Position numbers and translations under genes: made by a program. The notes under the pieces are model-generated. The model saw nothing but the letters and a program-made list of their open reading frames with translations. It was not told the DNA's origin and ran no database searches. Positions 1 to 5,422 of a stretch of DNA of 6,497 bases are shown one piece after another. The stretch comes from Cyanobacteria bacterium RUI128 (GTDB lineage: Bacteria > Cyanobacteriota > Vampirovibrionia > Gastranaerophilales > Gastranaerophilaceae), in the NCBI GenBank assembly GCA_024695725.1, contig JAILHQ010000046.1, positions 1 to 6,497 on the forward strand, read 5' to 3'. Positions within the stretch are counted from its first letter, which is position 1. Every line of letters starts with the position of its first letter.

Positions 1-1
1 T

Positions 2-448
2 CTAATTTTATATATTCGTTGGGCAATTATAGATAAAAATAAACAAATAAGATCAAAAAAATATCATATAATACAATATATAAATTTTTTTGTTATATCT
101 AATATTCAAATAATATTTTATCCTATTTATATTGGACTTTGTTTATTGGTAGTAACAACTAATATATCAAAATTTTTGTGTTGTGTGTTACTATTATTAA
201 TATTGTTTTACATCATAGGTTTTGTTATGAATTGTATAAAGTATAATATTAAACTACTTATTTGTATGTTGATTGTAATAATTTTAGTGCCATTTTTTTT
301 ACTGATTCTTGATTTAGTATTTGGAACAAATGCAGTATATAGAATGCTGTGTGTGATTTGTTTGTTATTTCTCGTTGTAACGTTTTTAATCGGAATTATA
401 TCTTCAATCTTTATAAATAAAATAGAAAAAATATTTATTTATAAATAA
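2..448 (+). CDS. C-terminal part of an AT-rich multi-pass membrane protein (5' end outside window)
   Basis: The frame is open from the left edge to a TAA at 446-448, giving 148 residues. I treat it as the 3' part of a longer gene. The first in-frame start-like codon (TTG at 146) has no ribosome binding site, and the residues before it already look like membrane protein with a basic loop (KNKQIRSKK, about residues 12-20). Four hydrophobic stretches are visible at about residues 28-51, 57-79, 83-107 and 115-138, followed by a short basic tail (NKIEKIFIYK). I see no catalytic or family motif, so the function is unknown; a transporter, polysaccharide-export or immunity-type membrane protein would all fit. 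G+C is about 19% by hand count, far below the housekeeping genes to the right. This suggests a foreign origin or relaxed composition, although hydrophobic Ile/Leu/Phe codons add to the AT bias. Confidence 0.6.
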   Translation, partial: LILYIRWAIIDKNKQIRSKKYHIIQYINFFVISNIQIIFYPIYIGLCLLVVTTNISKFLCCVLLLLILFYIIGFVMNCIKYNIKLLICMLIVIILVPFFLLILDLVFGTNAVYRMLCVICLLFLVVTFLIGIISSIFINKIEKIFIYK

Positions 449-457
449 AATATCTAA

Positions 458-607
458 CTGGATTTTGTTGGGAATCAAAACTTAAACTATTCAATCGGAC
501 ACGGTACATTTTTGAATGCCAAAAAGACAAAAGATGGCTATATTGAAGGGTTAGTTTTTGATAAGTATGATTATGAAAAGTGGAATTTAGATAAAATTAT
601 GAAAAAT
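458..607 (+). pseudogene. Probable eroded C-terminal remnant of an unidentified protein
   Basis: After a stop at 455-457 the frame stays open through the terminator hairpin to a TAA at 695-697. It has no ATG near its beginning; the only start candidate is a TTG at 512 without a ribosome binding site. The first 40 or so residues look like real protein (NYSIGHGTFLNAKK, then DGYIEGLVFDKYDYEKW, about codons 458-586). The rest becomes Lys/Asn/Phe-rich as the frame runs through the terminator and into the antisense of the next gene. Both other forward frames have a stop within a few codons of the DYEKW segment, so a single frameshift would explain the lost stop codon. I infer a 5'-deleted, frame-disturbed gene end. 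The family is not recognised. The alternative is a short gene with a non-canonical start, which I think less likely. Confidence 0.4.
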
Positions 608-641
608 AAAAAACGTAAGTTTTATAACTTACGTTTTTTTT
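608..641. terminator. Bidirectional Rho-independent terminator
   Basis: A perfect stem is formed by 608-621 and 626-639, with core CGTAAGTT/AACTTACG, a 4-nt loop, and flanking A6 and T8 runs. Because there is an A-run on the left and a T-run on the right, it can stop transcription in both directions. It ends the leftward gene whose stop codon is at 660-662 and any rightward transcript from the membrane gene or remnant. The remnant's reading frame passes through this hairpin, which argues against that frame being an intact gene. Confidence 0.85.
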
Positions 642-659
642 GTTATAAAAATTCTATTT

Positions 660-1100
660 TTATGCAGCCTCTTTCACAGACATTTGTTTTGCCATAAGAT
701 TGCCAATTTCCATAGCCTGAACTTTTTCACTGTCTGATAATTTGTCATTGCTTCCAATCCAGTCAGCTAAAGTTTCCCAAAGATTTCTGCCTGCTATAAC
801 TGCATCATTCAAAACGTTGAATATTTCCTTTGCTACGATAATACCCGTAACGATTTCACCTTTTGTAGGAACTTTTAATGCCTTCATTTGAGCATTACCC
901 AAAAGATTTGCTTCGTTCTTTTCGTATTCAAAACCATCTGCATCAGGGGTTCTTTCAAATTTGTTTTGAGACACCCGGTCAATTTCGTTGTTCAGACTGT
1001 TTCCTTTTGGGTTCGCAGGTGTAAAAACCAATACAGGAACCACTTCCATTTTGGGGGCTACATACGTTTTTTTTGGGGCAGATGCTGATACTTCTTGCAT
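660..1100 (-). CDS. Orphan 146-residue protein of unknown function
   Basis: The chosen start is the ATG at 1098-1100, preceded by a good AGGAG (plus-strand 1109-1113) 8 nt upstream. A GTG ten codons earlier has no ribosome binding site. The product has no signal peptide. Its N-terminus is Lys/Pro/Val-rich (KKTYVAPKMEVVPVLV, residues 10-25). A polar, probably disordered stretch follows at about 30-65. The C-terminal half looks helical, with one mildly hydrophobic segment (TGEI/VTGIIVAKEIFNVL region, about residues 80-95) and a Trp-containing patch (NLWETLADWIGSNDKLS, about 105-121). I do not recognise a family. The KKxYxxPKMEVV beginning recalls short Bacteroidales proteins and some peptide leaders from memory, but this protein is much longer, so it may be chance. 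It is monocistronic, ends at a terminator, and is divergent from the cysteine-rich export gene. Co-regulation is possible but unproven. Confidence 0.75.
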   Translation of the reverse strand: MQEVSASAPKKTYVAPKMEVVPVLVFTPANPKGNSLNNEIDRVSQNKFERTPDADGFEYEKNEANLLGNAQMKALKVPTKGEIVTGIIVAKEIFNVLNDAVIAGRNLWETLADWIGSNDKLSDSEKVQAMEIGNLMAKQMSVKEAA

Positions 1101-1108
1101 TGTAAAAT

Positions 1109-1113
1109 CTCCT
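1109..1113 (-). promoter_or_regulatory. Ribosome binding site fixing the start of the orphan gene
   Basis: Read on the minus strand this is AGGAG, 8 nt before the ATG at 1100. The competing GTG at 1130 is preceded only by AT-rich sequence. This decides for the shorter, 146-residue product. Confidence 0.75.
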
Positions 1114-1128
1114 ACACATTTCGCACTC

Positions 1129-1140
1129 ACTTATATAAGT
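1129..1140. promoter_or_regulatory. 12-bp perfect palindrome covering a possible leftward -10 box
   Basis: ACTTATATAAGT is its own reverse complement. Its centre offers a TATATA -10 box for the orphan gene, with transcription predicted to begin about 25 nt before that gene's ATG. No matching -35 box is visible at 16-18 nt. It could be a small operator or just an AT-rich chance palindrome. Confidence 0.3.
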
Positions 1141-1183
1141 AAATTAACAGCTAGAATTTGCCATTATTGGTTGTATTTTTAAG

Positions 1184-1199
1184 ATTTGTTAATACAAAT
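1184..1199. promoter_or_regulatory. Inverted repeat upstream of the cysteine-rich gene promoter
   Basis: ATTTGT-TAAT-ACAAAT has 6-bp arms and a 4-nt spacer, and ends 6 nt before the -35 box at 1206. A further TTGTATT at 1171-1177 matches AATACAA at 1191-1197 in inverted orientation. The position just upstream of -35 would suit an activator or repressor. AT-rich sequence makes chance a real alternative. Confidence 0.25.
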
Positions 1200-1205
1200 A
1201 ACTTA

Positions 1206-1234
1206 TTGACGATATCCGCGCAAAGTTATATTAT
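1206..1234 (+). promoter_or_regulatory. Sigma70-type promoter of the cysteine-rich gene
   Basis: TTGACG (1206-1211, 5/6 to consensus) is separated by exactly 17 nt from TATTAT (1229-1234, 5/6). Transcription would begin near 1241, giving a leader of under 20 nt that consists almost entirely of the AAAGGAGG ribosome binding site (1245-1252), 5 nt before the ATG. Both elements are close to optimal, so high expression is expected. Confidence 0.75.
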
Positions 1235-1257
1235 ATATCTAAGTAAAGGAGGCTTTT

Positions 1258-1641
1258 ATGAAAAAATTTATGGTTATGTTGTTGGCTGCAGGTCTGTTTA
1301 TGTTCACTGCCGTAACAGCTAATGCATCTTGTTGTTGTGACTGTCAGTCAAAATGTGGTGTAAAACAAGAATCTATCCAAGGTAACATTATTGATGCCGT
1401 CAGGGGTAAATGTGGGGGTAAATGCGAGGGTAAATCTGAGTGTAAATGTTGTTGCGACAAATGCTCTTGCTGTGACAAGTGTAAGTGCACCTGTGATAAG
1501 TGTAAATGCTCTTGCTGCGATAAATGCACCTGTGACAAATGCAAATGTTCTGACAAGTGCAAATGTAATTGTGACAAGGCAAAATGTAATTGCAAATCTA
1601 AAAAATGCAAATGCAAAAAAGGATGCCCTGTAGAAAAATAG
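1258..1641 (+). CDS. Exported cysteine/lysine-rich repeat protein, metallothionein-like composition
   Basis: The 127-residue precursor starts with a textbook Sec signal peptide: MKK, a hydrophobic core at about 4-19, and an ANA site at 21-23. Cleavage is predicted before Ser24. The mature chain of about 104 residues has 33 cysteines (32%) and about 25 lysines, with a net charge near +13. It comprises a CCCDC cluster at 25-29, a short ordinary stretch at about 34-51 (VKQESIQGNIIDAVRG), a GKCGGKCEGK piece at 50-59, and then from about 62 a dense array of CxC, CC and CxxC motifs built on CDKCKC units. Thiol density suggests metal binding like a metallothionein, or a disulfide-hardened envelope or secreted protein. 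Known metallothioneins are cytosolic, so a signal peptide is odd. No lipobox or cell-wall anchor is seen. It stands alone, with its own promoter, a strong ribosome binding site (AAAGGAGG) and a terminator. I know of no characterised family that it matches; the metal role is inference. Confidence 0.88.
   Translation: MKKFMVMLLAAGLFMFTAVTANASCCCDCQSKCGVKQESIQGNIIDAVRGKCGGKCEGKSECKCCCDKCSCCDKCKCTCDKCKCSCCDKCTCDKCKCSDKCKCNCDKAKCNCKSKKCKCKKGCPVEK
1453..1593 (+). repeat. Degenerate in-frame tandem repeat encoding CDKCKC units
   Basis: Codons 66-112 of the cysteine-rich protein contain seven Asp-Lys pairs spaced 5-8 residues apart, each set in a C-D-K-C-x-C frame (the sixth lacks its first Cys, and the last has Ala for the second Cys). 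At DNA level the unit is about 15-24 bp, of the type TGTGACAAGTGTAAGTGC. Synonymous changes between units (TGT/TGC, GAC/GAT, AAG/AAA) show that the array is old enough to have drifted while the protein pattern was kept. Confidence 0.8.
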
Positions 1642-1643
1642 AT

Positions 1644-1674
1644 TAAAAAACGGAGATTTAATCTCCGTTTTTTA
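1644..1674. terminator. Bidirectional terminator between convergent genes
   Basis: AAAAAACGGAGAT (1645-1657) pairs perfectly with ATCTCCGTTTTTT (1661-1673) around a TTA loop, and T1644 pairs with A1674. It lies 2 nt after the stop of the cysteine-rich gene. On the other strand it contains the stop codon of tcdA (1672-1674), so one hairpin serves both convergent transcripts. Confidence 0.9.
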
Positions 1675-2379
1675 TTTTAAAATAATATCTTTTATTACTT
1701 CCCCCGCCATAATCAGCCCGACAACCGAAGGTACAAAAGCGTTACTTCCCGGAATCTGATGTTTGACAGTTTCCTCATTGCTCTTAGCAGGCTTAATTGG
1801 AAGTTCTTTTGAATAAACTACTTTGACTTTTTTAATCTTACGTTTTTTGAGTTCCTGTCTGATAACTTTTGCAAGCGGGCAAACCGATGTCTTAGAGATA
1901 TCAGCCACCTCAAATTTTGTCGGATCCATTTTGTTCCCGGCACCCATTGAACATATAATAGGAACATTATACTCTTTTGATTTTTCTATTAAAGAAAGTT
2001 TTCCGACTACCGTATCAATAGCATCAACAACATAATCATATTTTGAAAAATCAAATTCGTCTGCTGTCTCAGGGGTATAAAAAGTCTGATGTTTTACTAT
2101 CTCAACTTCAGGGTTAATCTCTTTCAGCCTTTCTTCTGCCACATCTGTCTTGTATCTTCCGATAGTTTTTTGTGTTGCAAAAAGCTGGCGGTTCAGGTTC
2201 GTCACGGCAACCGTATCGTTATCAATTAAATCAATTTTCCCGACACCGCTTCTGACGAGTGCCTCAACACAATGACCGCCGACACCGCCTAAACCAAATA
2301 CTGCAACATAAGAGTTTTGGAGTTTTTCAACTCCCTCTTTGCCTATTAATAATTCTGTTCTTGAAAACTGATCTAGCAT
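1672..2379 (-). CDS. tcdA: tRNA threonylcarbamoyladenosine dehydratase TcdA (E1-like, ThiF/HesA fold)
   Basis: The 235-residue product belongs to the E1-like adenylating family. In known members, TcdA uses ATP to cyclise t6A at position 37 of ANN-decoding tRNAs to ct6A. Visible motifs are the nucleotide-binding GLGGVG (29-34), the acidic DND (53-55), TNLNRQ with the conserved Asn/Arg (60-65), Lys77, VDAIDT (118-123) and CSMGAGNKMDP (143-153). The last of these, with the following TSVCPLAKVIRQELKKR segment, is typical of TcdA rather than ThiF or MoeB. E. coli TcdA is about 268 residues; this one is shorter at the C-terminus. The ATG at 2377-2379 is preferred over the TTG at 2385 because an AGAAAGAG ribosome binding site (plus-strand 2387-2394) lies 7 nt before the ATG but almost touches the TTG. 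It overlaps the upstream small gene by 7 nt, so translation is probably coupled. It is the last gene of the operon. Confidence 0.92.
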   Translation of the reverse strand: MLDQFSRTELLIGKEGVEKLQNSYVAVFGLGGVGGHCVEALVRSGVGKIDLIDNDTVAVTNLNRQLFATQKTIGRYKTDVAEERLKEINPEVEIVKHQTFYTPETADEFDFSKYDYVVDAIDTVVGKLSLIEKSKEYNVPIICSMGAGNKMDPTKFEVADISKTSVCPLAKVIRQELKKRKIKKVKVVYSKELPIKPAKSNEETVKHQIPGSNAFVPSVVGLIMAGEVIKDIILK

Positions 2380-2603
2380 AAACAAACTCTTTCTAAATGA
2401 AATTCATTATCGTTATCATAAATAGTCTGATAATTTCTTTCTGAAAAATAGTATTCAATATAATCTTTTGCCGACGGTGTAAGATTCTCTACCGAAAAAT
2501 ACTGACCGCCGCAAGTATCGTGAAGATGAAGTTTTGACTCAAACTTTTCCTCTAAAATGTTTTTTAGTTCTATTATTTTTGTAATATCTATCGTTGCAGG
2601 CAT
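2373..2603 (-). CDS. Small 76-residue RDAC-like protein between coaD and tcdA
   Basis: It starts at the ATG 2601-2603, 3 nt after the coaD stop, and its TAG stop overlaps the tcdA start. It is therefore embedded in the operon and was probably overlooked in some annotations. The core LHLHDTCGGQYF (residues 25-36), preceded by a helical segment (about 7-22) and followed by an acidic helix (KDYIEYYFSE, about 46-55), resembles small proteins that I remember as 'RDAC family' in Clostridia (LHLRDACGGQ-type core; here His-Asp-Thr-Cys). This is recollection, not a search. Asp29 and Cys31 with the Gly pair and His26/His28 could form a metal or redox site. A CxC lies at the extreme C-terminus (VCLC). 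No membrane segment or signal peptide is present, and the biochemical role is unknown. Confidence 0.75.
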   Translation of the reverse strand: MPATIDITKIIELKNILEEKFESKLHLHDTCGGQYFSVENLTPSAKDYIEYYFSERNYQTIYDNDNEFHLERVCLC

Positions 2604-2606
2604 GAT

Positions 2607-3080
2607 TTATTTTCTGTTTACTAAATACTCATTTACCTCAGGCGGAACAAACTTTGAGATATCGCCGTTGTTTTTTAAAATTTCTTTTACCGTACTTGAT
2701 GAAATAAAGTTGTATTCAGGCTTGGTCATAAGAAATACTGTTTTTATATCTTCGCAGAGTGCTCTGTTTGTTTGTGACAACTGCATTTCGTATTCAAAAT
2801 CAGAAACCGCTCTGAGCCCTCTCAGAAGTATAGTCGCACCTTTCTTTTTTGCATATTCGACAGTCAGCCCGTCAAAACTGTCAACCTCAACATTGTCAAG
2901 GTGTTTAACACTTTCTCTGATGAGATTCACTCTTTCTTCAACCGTTAAAAACCCTTTCTTTGCAGAGTTATTCAAAACGGCTATAATAACCTTGTCGAAC
3001 ATTTTTGCACTGTCTGTCAGTACGTCTAAATGTCCTAAAGTTATCGGATCAAAACTTCCGGGATATATTGCAATTCTCAT
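2607..3080 (-). CDS. coaD: Phosphopantetheine adenylyltransferase (CoA biosynthesis)
   Basis: This cytosolic enzyme joins ATP and 4'-phosphopantetheine to make dephospho-CoA, the fourth step of CoA synthesis. The length, 157 residues, is normal for CoaD. Diagnostic motifs of the nucleotidyltransferase superfamily are all present: YPGSFDPITLGH (6-17, including the TxGH catalytic motif with His17), KKG at 41-43 near the expected lysine, RGLRAVSDFEYEMQ (87-100), TKPEYNFISSST (119-130) and the ISSSTVKE form of the ISSTxxR/K signature (126-133). The ATG at 3080 follows a strong GAGG 8 nt upstream that overlaps the stop of the mutase gene (12-nt gap). It is therefore translated from the same messenger as the mutase. 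All key residues look intact. Confidence 0.97.
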   Translation of the reverse strand: MRIAIYPGSFDPITLGHLDVLTDSAKMFDKVIIAVLNNSAKKGFLTVEERVNLIRESVKHLDNVEVDSFDGLTVEYAKKKGATILLRGLRAVSDFEYEMQLSQTNRALCEDIKTVFLMTKPEYNFISSSTVKEILKNNGDISKFVPPEVNEYLVNRK

Positions 3081-3092
3081 AATGGTTTCCTC

Positions 3093-5357
3093 TTAAAAAT
3101 TATATTTTTCAGGAATAACAAACTGTTCGTTATTCGCATCTTTATCGACAAATTTCAGGTAATCTTCAAGCGCTGTTTCTTTTGCGTTGTCATAAAATTC
3201 GTCAGATATAAACTGTTTGTGTAATTCTGTTCTTTCGCCTGAGTAGTTGCCCAAAACTCTTGCGTAGTCTTTGATTTCCTGCAGAGATTTACCCCCGCCG
3301 TAAGCTTTGGTTTTGGCATCTGTACCGGAAGGACGAATTTCTATGTATTTATCGCTGAACAGAATATATGTGCCGTCGCCGACAAACTTGATATCCTTAA
3401 CATCCTCAAAATCAAGCCCTAGGAAGGCATCGTTCAGAACTAAGACTGCATCATCAAGCGATAACACACCTTTGTTTACACCTATCGCAAGTGAGAGGAA
3501 GAACAAATCGTTCTTTGTTCTTTGTTTTTCGCCCTCTGTTTTTGCAAGTTTGAGTTTTTCGATATCAGGTTCTGATTCGTTGTAATATGCGATATCTTCT
3601 CTTGTATCGAAAATTGATTCAATTCTGTTTTGTTCAAACACCTCGATCAGATATTGAGAGAGTGTCATATTTTCTTCTTCAAGTTGTGCAATAAGTGATG
3701 ATGCAACAATGATAGCCTCTGTTGCACTCTTTTCTCTCATAGCAATAGCCTCTCTGCCTGTGAGTGATTTAACGGTGTCTTCTGCACCCATAATCATACC
3801 GCCTGATTCTTCACCTGCGAAAATCAAACGAGGCTGAATACCTAAATCAATAGTATTGCCGAATACATCATCAACCTTAACAGGCTTGTCAGGGTCGGTT
3901 TTGAGCTGAAGTTCAACTTTTTTCATAATGTTTGCGATTTCTTTGAACCCGACAGGAACGTTTACTACCTTAACATTATTTACCCCTGCCCATTCGTCCC
4001 AAGAAAGAGCAGATGCTGTTGTCTTAATCATAAATCTCGGGTGGTTGTTCCAGCGGTGGCTTTGTTTAAGCTGTTTCATTCTGTAATCCATAAGCATTAA
4101 AAATGCCTGGTTTGCAGTGAACACGGTAAGCACTCTGCCTAAACCGAGTTTTATGTATGAAATACCGTTTTCTTCAAGTGTCGGGATATTGCCTTCGTTT
4201 TCCAATTCACAAATGGTTAGCCTGTCGTGGTCAGGGTCTGTGATGAGTACCGCAGTCCCTATCGGATAATCTCTCAATACTACATCGTAATCAAGTGATT
4301 CAATGACAGGGAAGAAGGTTTCACCGTTCGGTTTCTTTGCGATAACGGTTGCATCAACCGAATAATCGTAGAAGGTGCTGTTCCCCTTAGGATCAGTATC
4401 ATATTTACCGATAGAGTGGAAGAACGGATCTTCTTCCGTATTGTTCCAGTCGAATTTATCAGAAAGCCCTAGTTTATCAAGCACTCTGCTGAGTGTTCTG
4501 TAAGCACAGCCGCCAACACTTTCTATAACAATTTTGTTTTCCATTGATTTTAGTTTTGTTAAATCTTCTGCAACACCGTTTTTGAGGTAATCAACGTAAA
4601 GGTTTATGCCGTCTTCAAGTTTGGTCATAATTTCTTCGTCTATCAACGGGTTGTTTTTAGCGGAAATTTTGATTTCATAACTTCCCTCACGTTCAACTGT
4701 GTCGAAAATCATCTGAATTTTTTCAACAAATTCGAGAGATTCTTCAGGCAGATACTGACTGCCTTGTGAGTTCAAATCTTTTGTAGCGGTCTTAACTGAA
4801 ATCCCGTGGCTTGATGTGATGTATTCTCCGCCGACCAAATCAAGTTTGAACGCCAAGAATGATGCAAGCCAGATAGGAATAGTTTGTCTGCCCTGAGAAG
4901 TCAAAGTTTTTATTCCTTGTGCTGCCTGTATTCTGGCAATAGCATCAAGGTACAGTTGTGAATTATAACGGACTTCGCTTCCGACGAGTTTGATAACCTC
5001 TTTGCCTTCGTATTTTTCTCTGACAACAAGAGCTTTAGCCAAAGTTGCAAGAACAATACCAACGAGGTTAATCGGGAATCTAGTATCCTGCGGAAACAAG
5101 ATGTTTTGAGGCCCTCTGATGCCTGCAGTGGAAACCTTTGCCTCTTTAGAATAGTTTGCGAACCATTCTAACAGGTTCAGACCTTCAGGGTTTGTGTTTT
5201 CATCATAAGGGTAGAGGTGTTCTTTTTTTAAGGTAAAAGTGAACTCACCCTCGTTTGAAAAGTCCATTAACTTATTGTTTTTTATATAATCAGGTGTCTT
5301 GTCAAAGACATTCTTAAATAATTCGTTTTCTAAATCACAACTTGCACTAATATTCAT
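3093..5357 (-). CDS. Long alpha-D-phosphohexomutase (phosphoglucomutase/phosphomannomutase superfamily)
   Basis: The 754-residue protein has all four superfamily landmarks in order. STAGIRG at 76-82 corresponds to the N-terminal GTxGxRG. The phosphoserine loop is ITSSHG at 180-185 with Ser183 as candidate. The metal loop DPDHDR is at 374-379, the sugar loop GEESGG at 515-520 and the phosphate loop RPSGTD at 675-680. It should move phosphate between C1 and C6 of a hexose such as glucose or mannose, linking glycolysis to glycogen and cell-surface sugars; the exact substrate cannot be read from sequence. Oddities: it is about 170-300 residues longer than usual members (450-580), with extra material before the first motif and between the motifs. 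The serine loop continues GISVK instead of the usual NPxxxNGxK. The ATG at 5357 has AAGGAA (plus-strand 5363-5368) 5 nt upstream. It leads a tight operon with coaD, the RDAC-like gene and tcdA. Confidence 0.9.
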   Translation of the reverse strand: MNISASCDLENELFKNVFDKTPDYIKNNKLMDFSNEGEFTFTLKKEHLYPYDENTNPEGLNLLEWFANYSKEAKVSTAGIRGPQNILFPQDTRFPINLVGIVLATLAKALVVREKYEGKEVIKLVGSEVRYNSQLYLDAIARIQAAQGIKTLTSQGRQTIPIWLASFLAFKLDLVGGEYITSSHGISVKTATKDLNSQGSQYLPEESLEFVEKIQMIFDTVEREGSYEIKISAKNNPLIDEEIMTKLEDGINLYVDYLKNGVAEDLTKLKSMENKIVIESVGGCAYRTLSRVLDKLGLSDKFDWNNTEEDPFFHSIGKYDTDPKGNSTFYDYSVDATVIAKKPNGETFFPVIESLDYDVVLRDYPIGTAVLITDPDHDRLTICELENEGNIPTLEENGISYIKLGLGRVLTVFTANQAFLMLMDYRMKQLKQSHRWNNHPRFMIKTTASALSWDEWAGVNNVKVVNVPVGFKEIANIMKKVELQLKTDPDKPVKVDDVFGNTIDLGIQPRLIFAGEESGGMIMGAEDTVKSLTGREAIAMREKSATEAIIVASSLIAQLEEENMTLSQYLIEVFEQNRIESIFDTREDIAYYNESEPDIEKLKLAKTEGEKQRTKNDLFFLSLAIGVNKGVLSLDDAVLVLNDAFLGLDFEDVKDIKFVGDGTYILFSDKYIEIRPSGTDAKTKAYGGGKSLQEIKDYARVLGNYSGERTELHKQFISDEFYDNAKETALEDYLKFVDKDANNEQFVIPEKYNF

Positions 5358-5387
5358 AAATCTTCCTTAATATCGTATAACTTCTAT

Positions 5388-5416
5388 ATTATAACCCAAA
5401 TATTAAATGAGGGTAA
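5388..5416 (-). promoter_or_regulatory. Probable promoter of the mutase-coaD-tcdA operon
   Basis: On the minus strand a perfect TATAAT (plus-strand 5388-5393) lies 30 nt upstream of the mutase ATG. A poor -35 match (TTACCC, plus-strand 5411-5416, 3/6) is 17 nt further upstream. No terminator is seen between the asparaginase stop (5423-5425) and this point, so read-through from the asparaginase gene is also possible. Confidence 0.5.
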
Positions 5417-5422
5417 GATGGA

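Noticed and set aside
434..449. A 16-bp perfect palindrome made only of A and T at the end of the membrane gene
   Set aside because: It has no G or C in the stem and no U-tract, so it is too weak for a terminator; likely chance in 19% G+C sequence.
1101..1130. GTG start extending the orphan protein by ten residues
   Set aside because: There is no ribosome binding site before the GTG, while the ATG at 1100 has AGGAG 8 nt upstream.
888..1182. Two short + strand frames opposite the orphan gene
   Set aside because: They overlap a minus-strand gene with a good start and terminator, and have no ribosome binding sites of their own.
1344..1633. Long open frames in other frames and strands of the cysteine-rich gene, including a His/Leu-rich antisense frame
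   Set aside because: They are by-products of the repetitive TGT/TGC, GAC and AAG codons. None has the signal peptide, ribosome binding site or promoter of the real gene.
2380..2385. TTG start two codons before the tcdA ATG
   Set aside because: The ribosome binding site would be only 1 nt from the TTG, whereas its spacing to the ATG is normal.
2557..3096. A 179-codon open frame on the + strand opposite coaD
   Set aside because: It is fully antisense to coaD, whose motifs are unmistakable; the frame is composition-driven.
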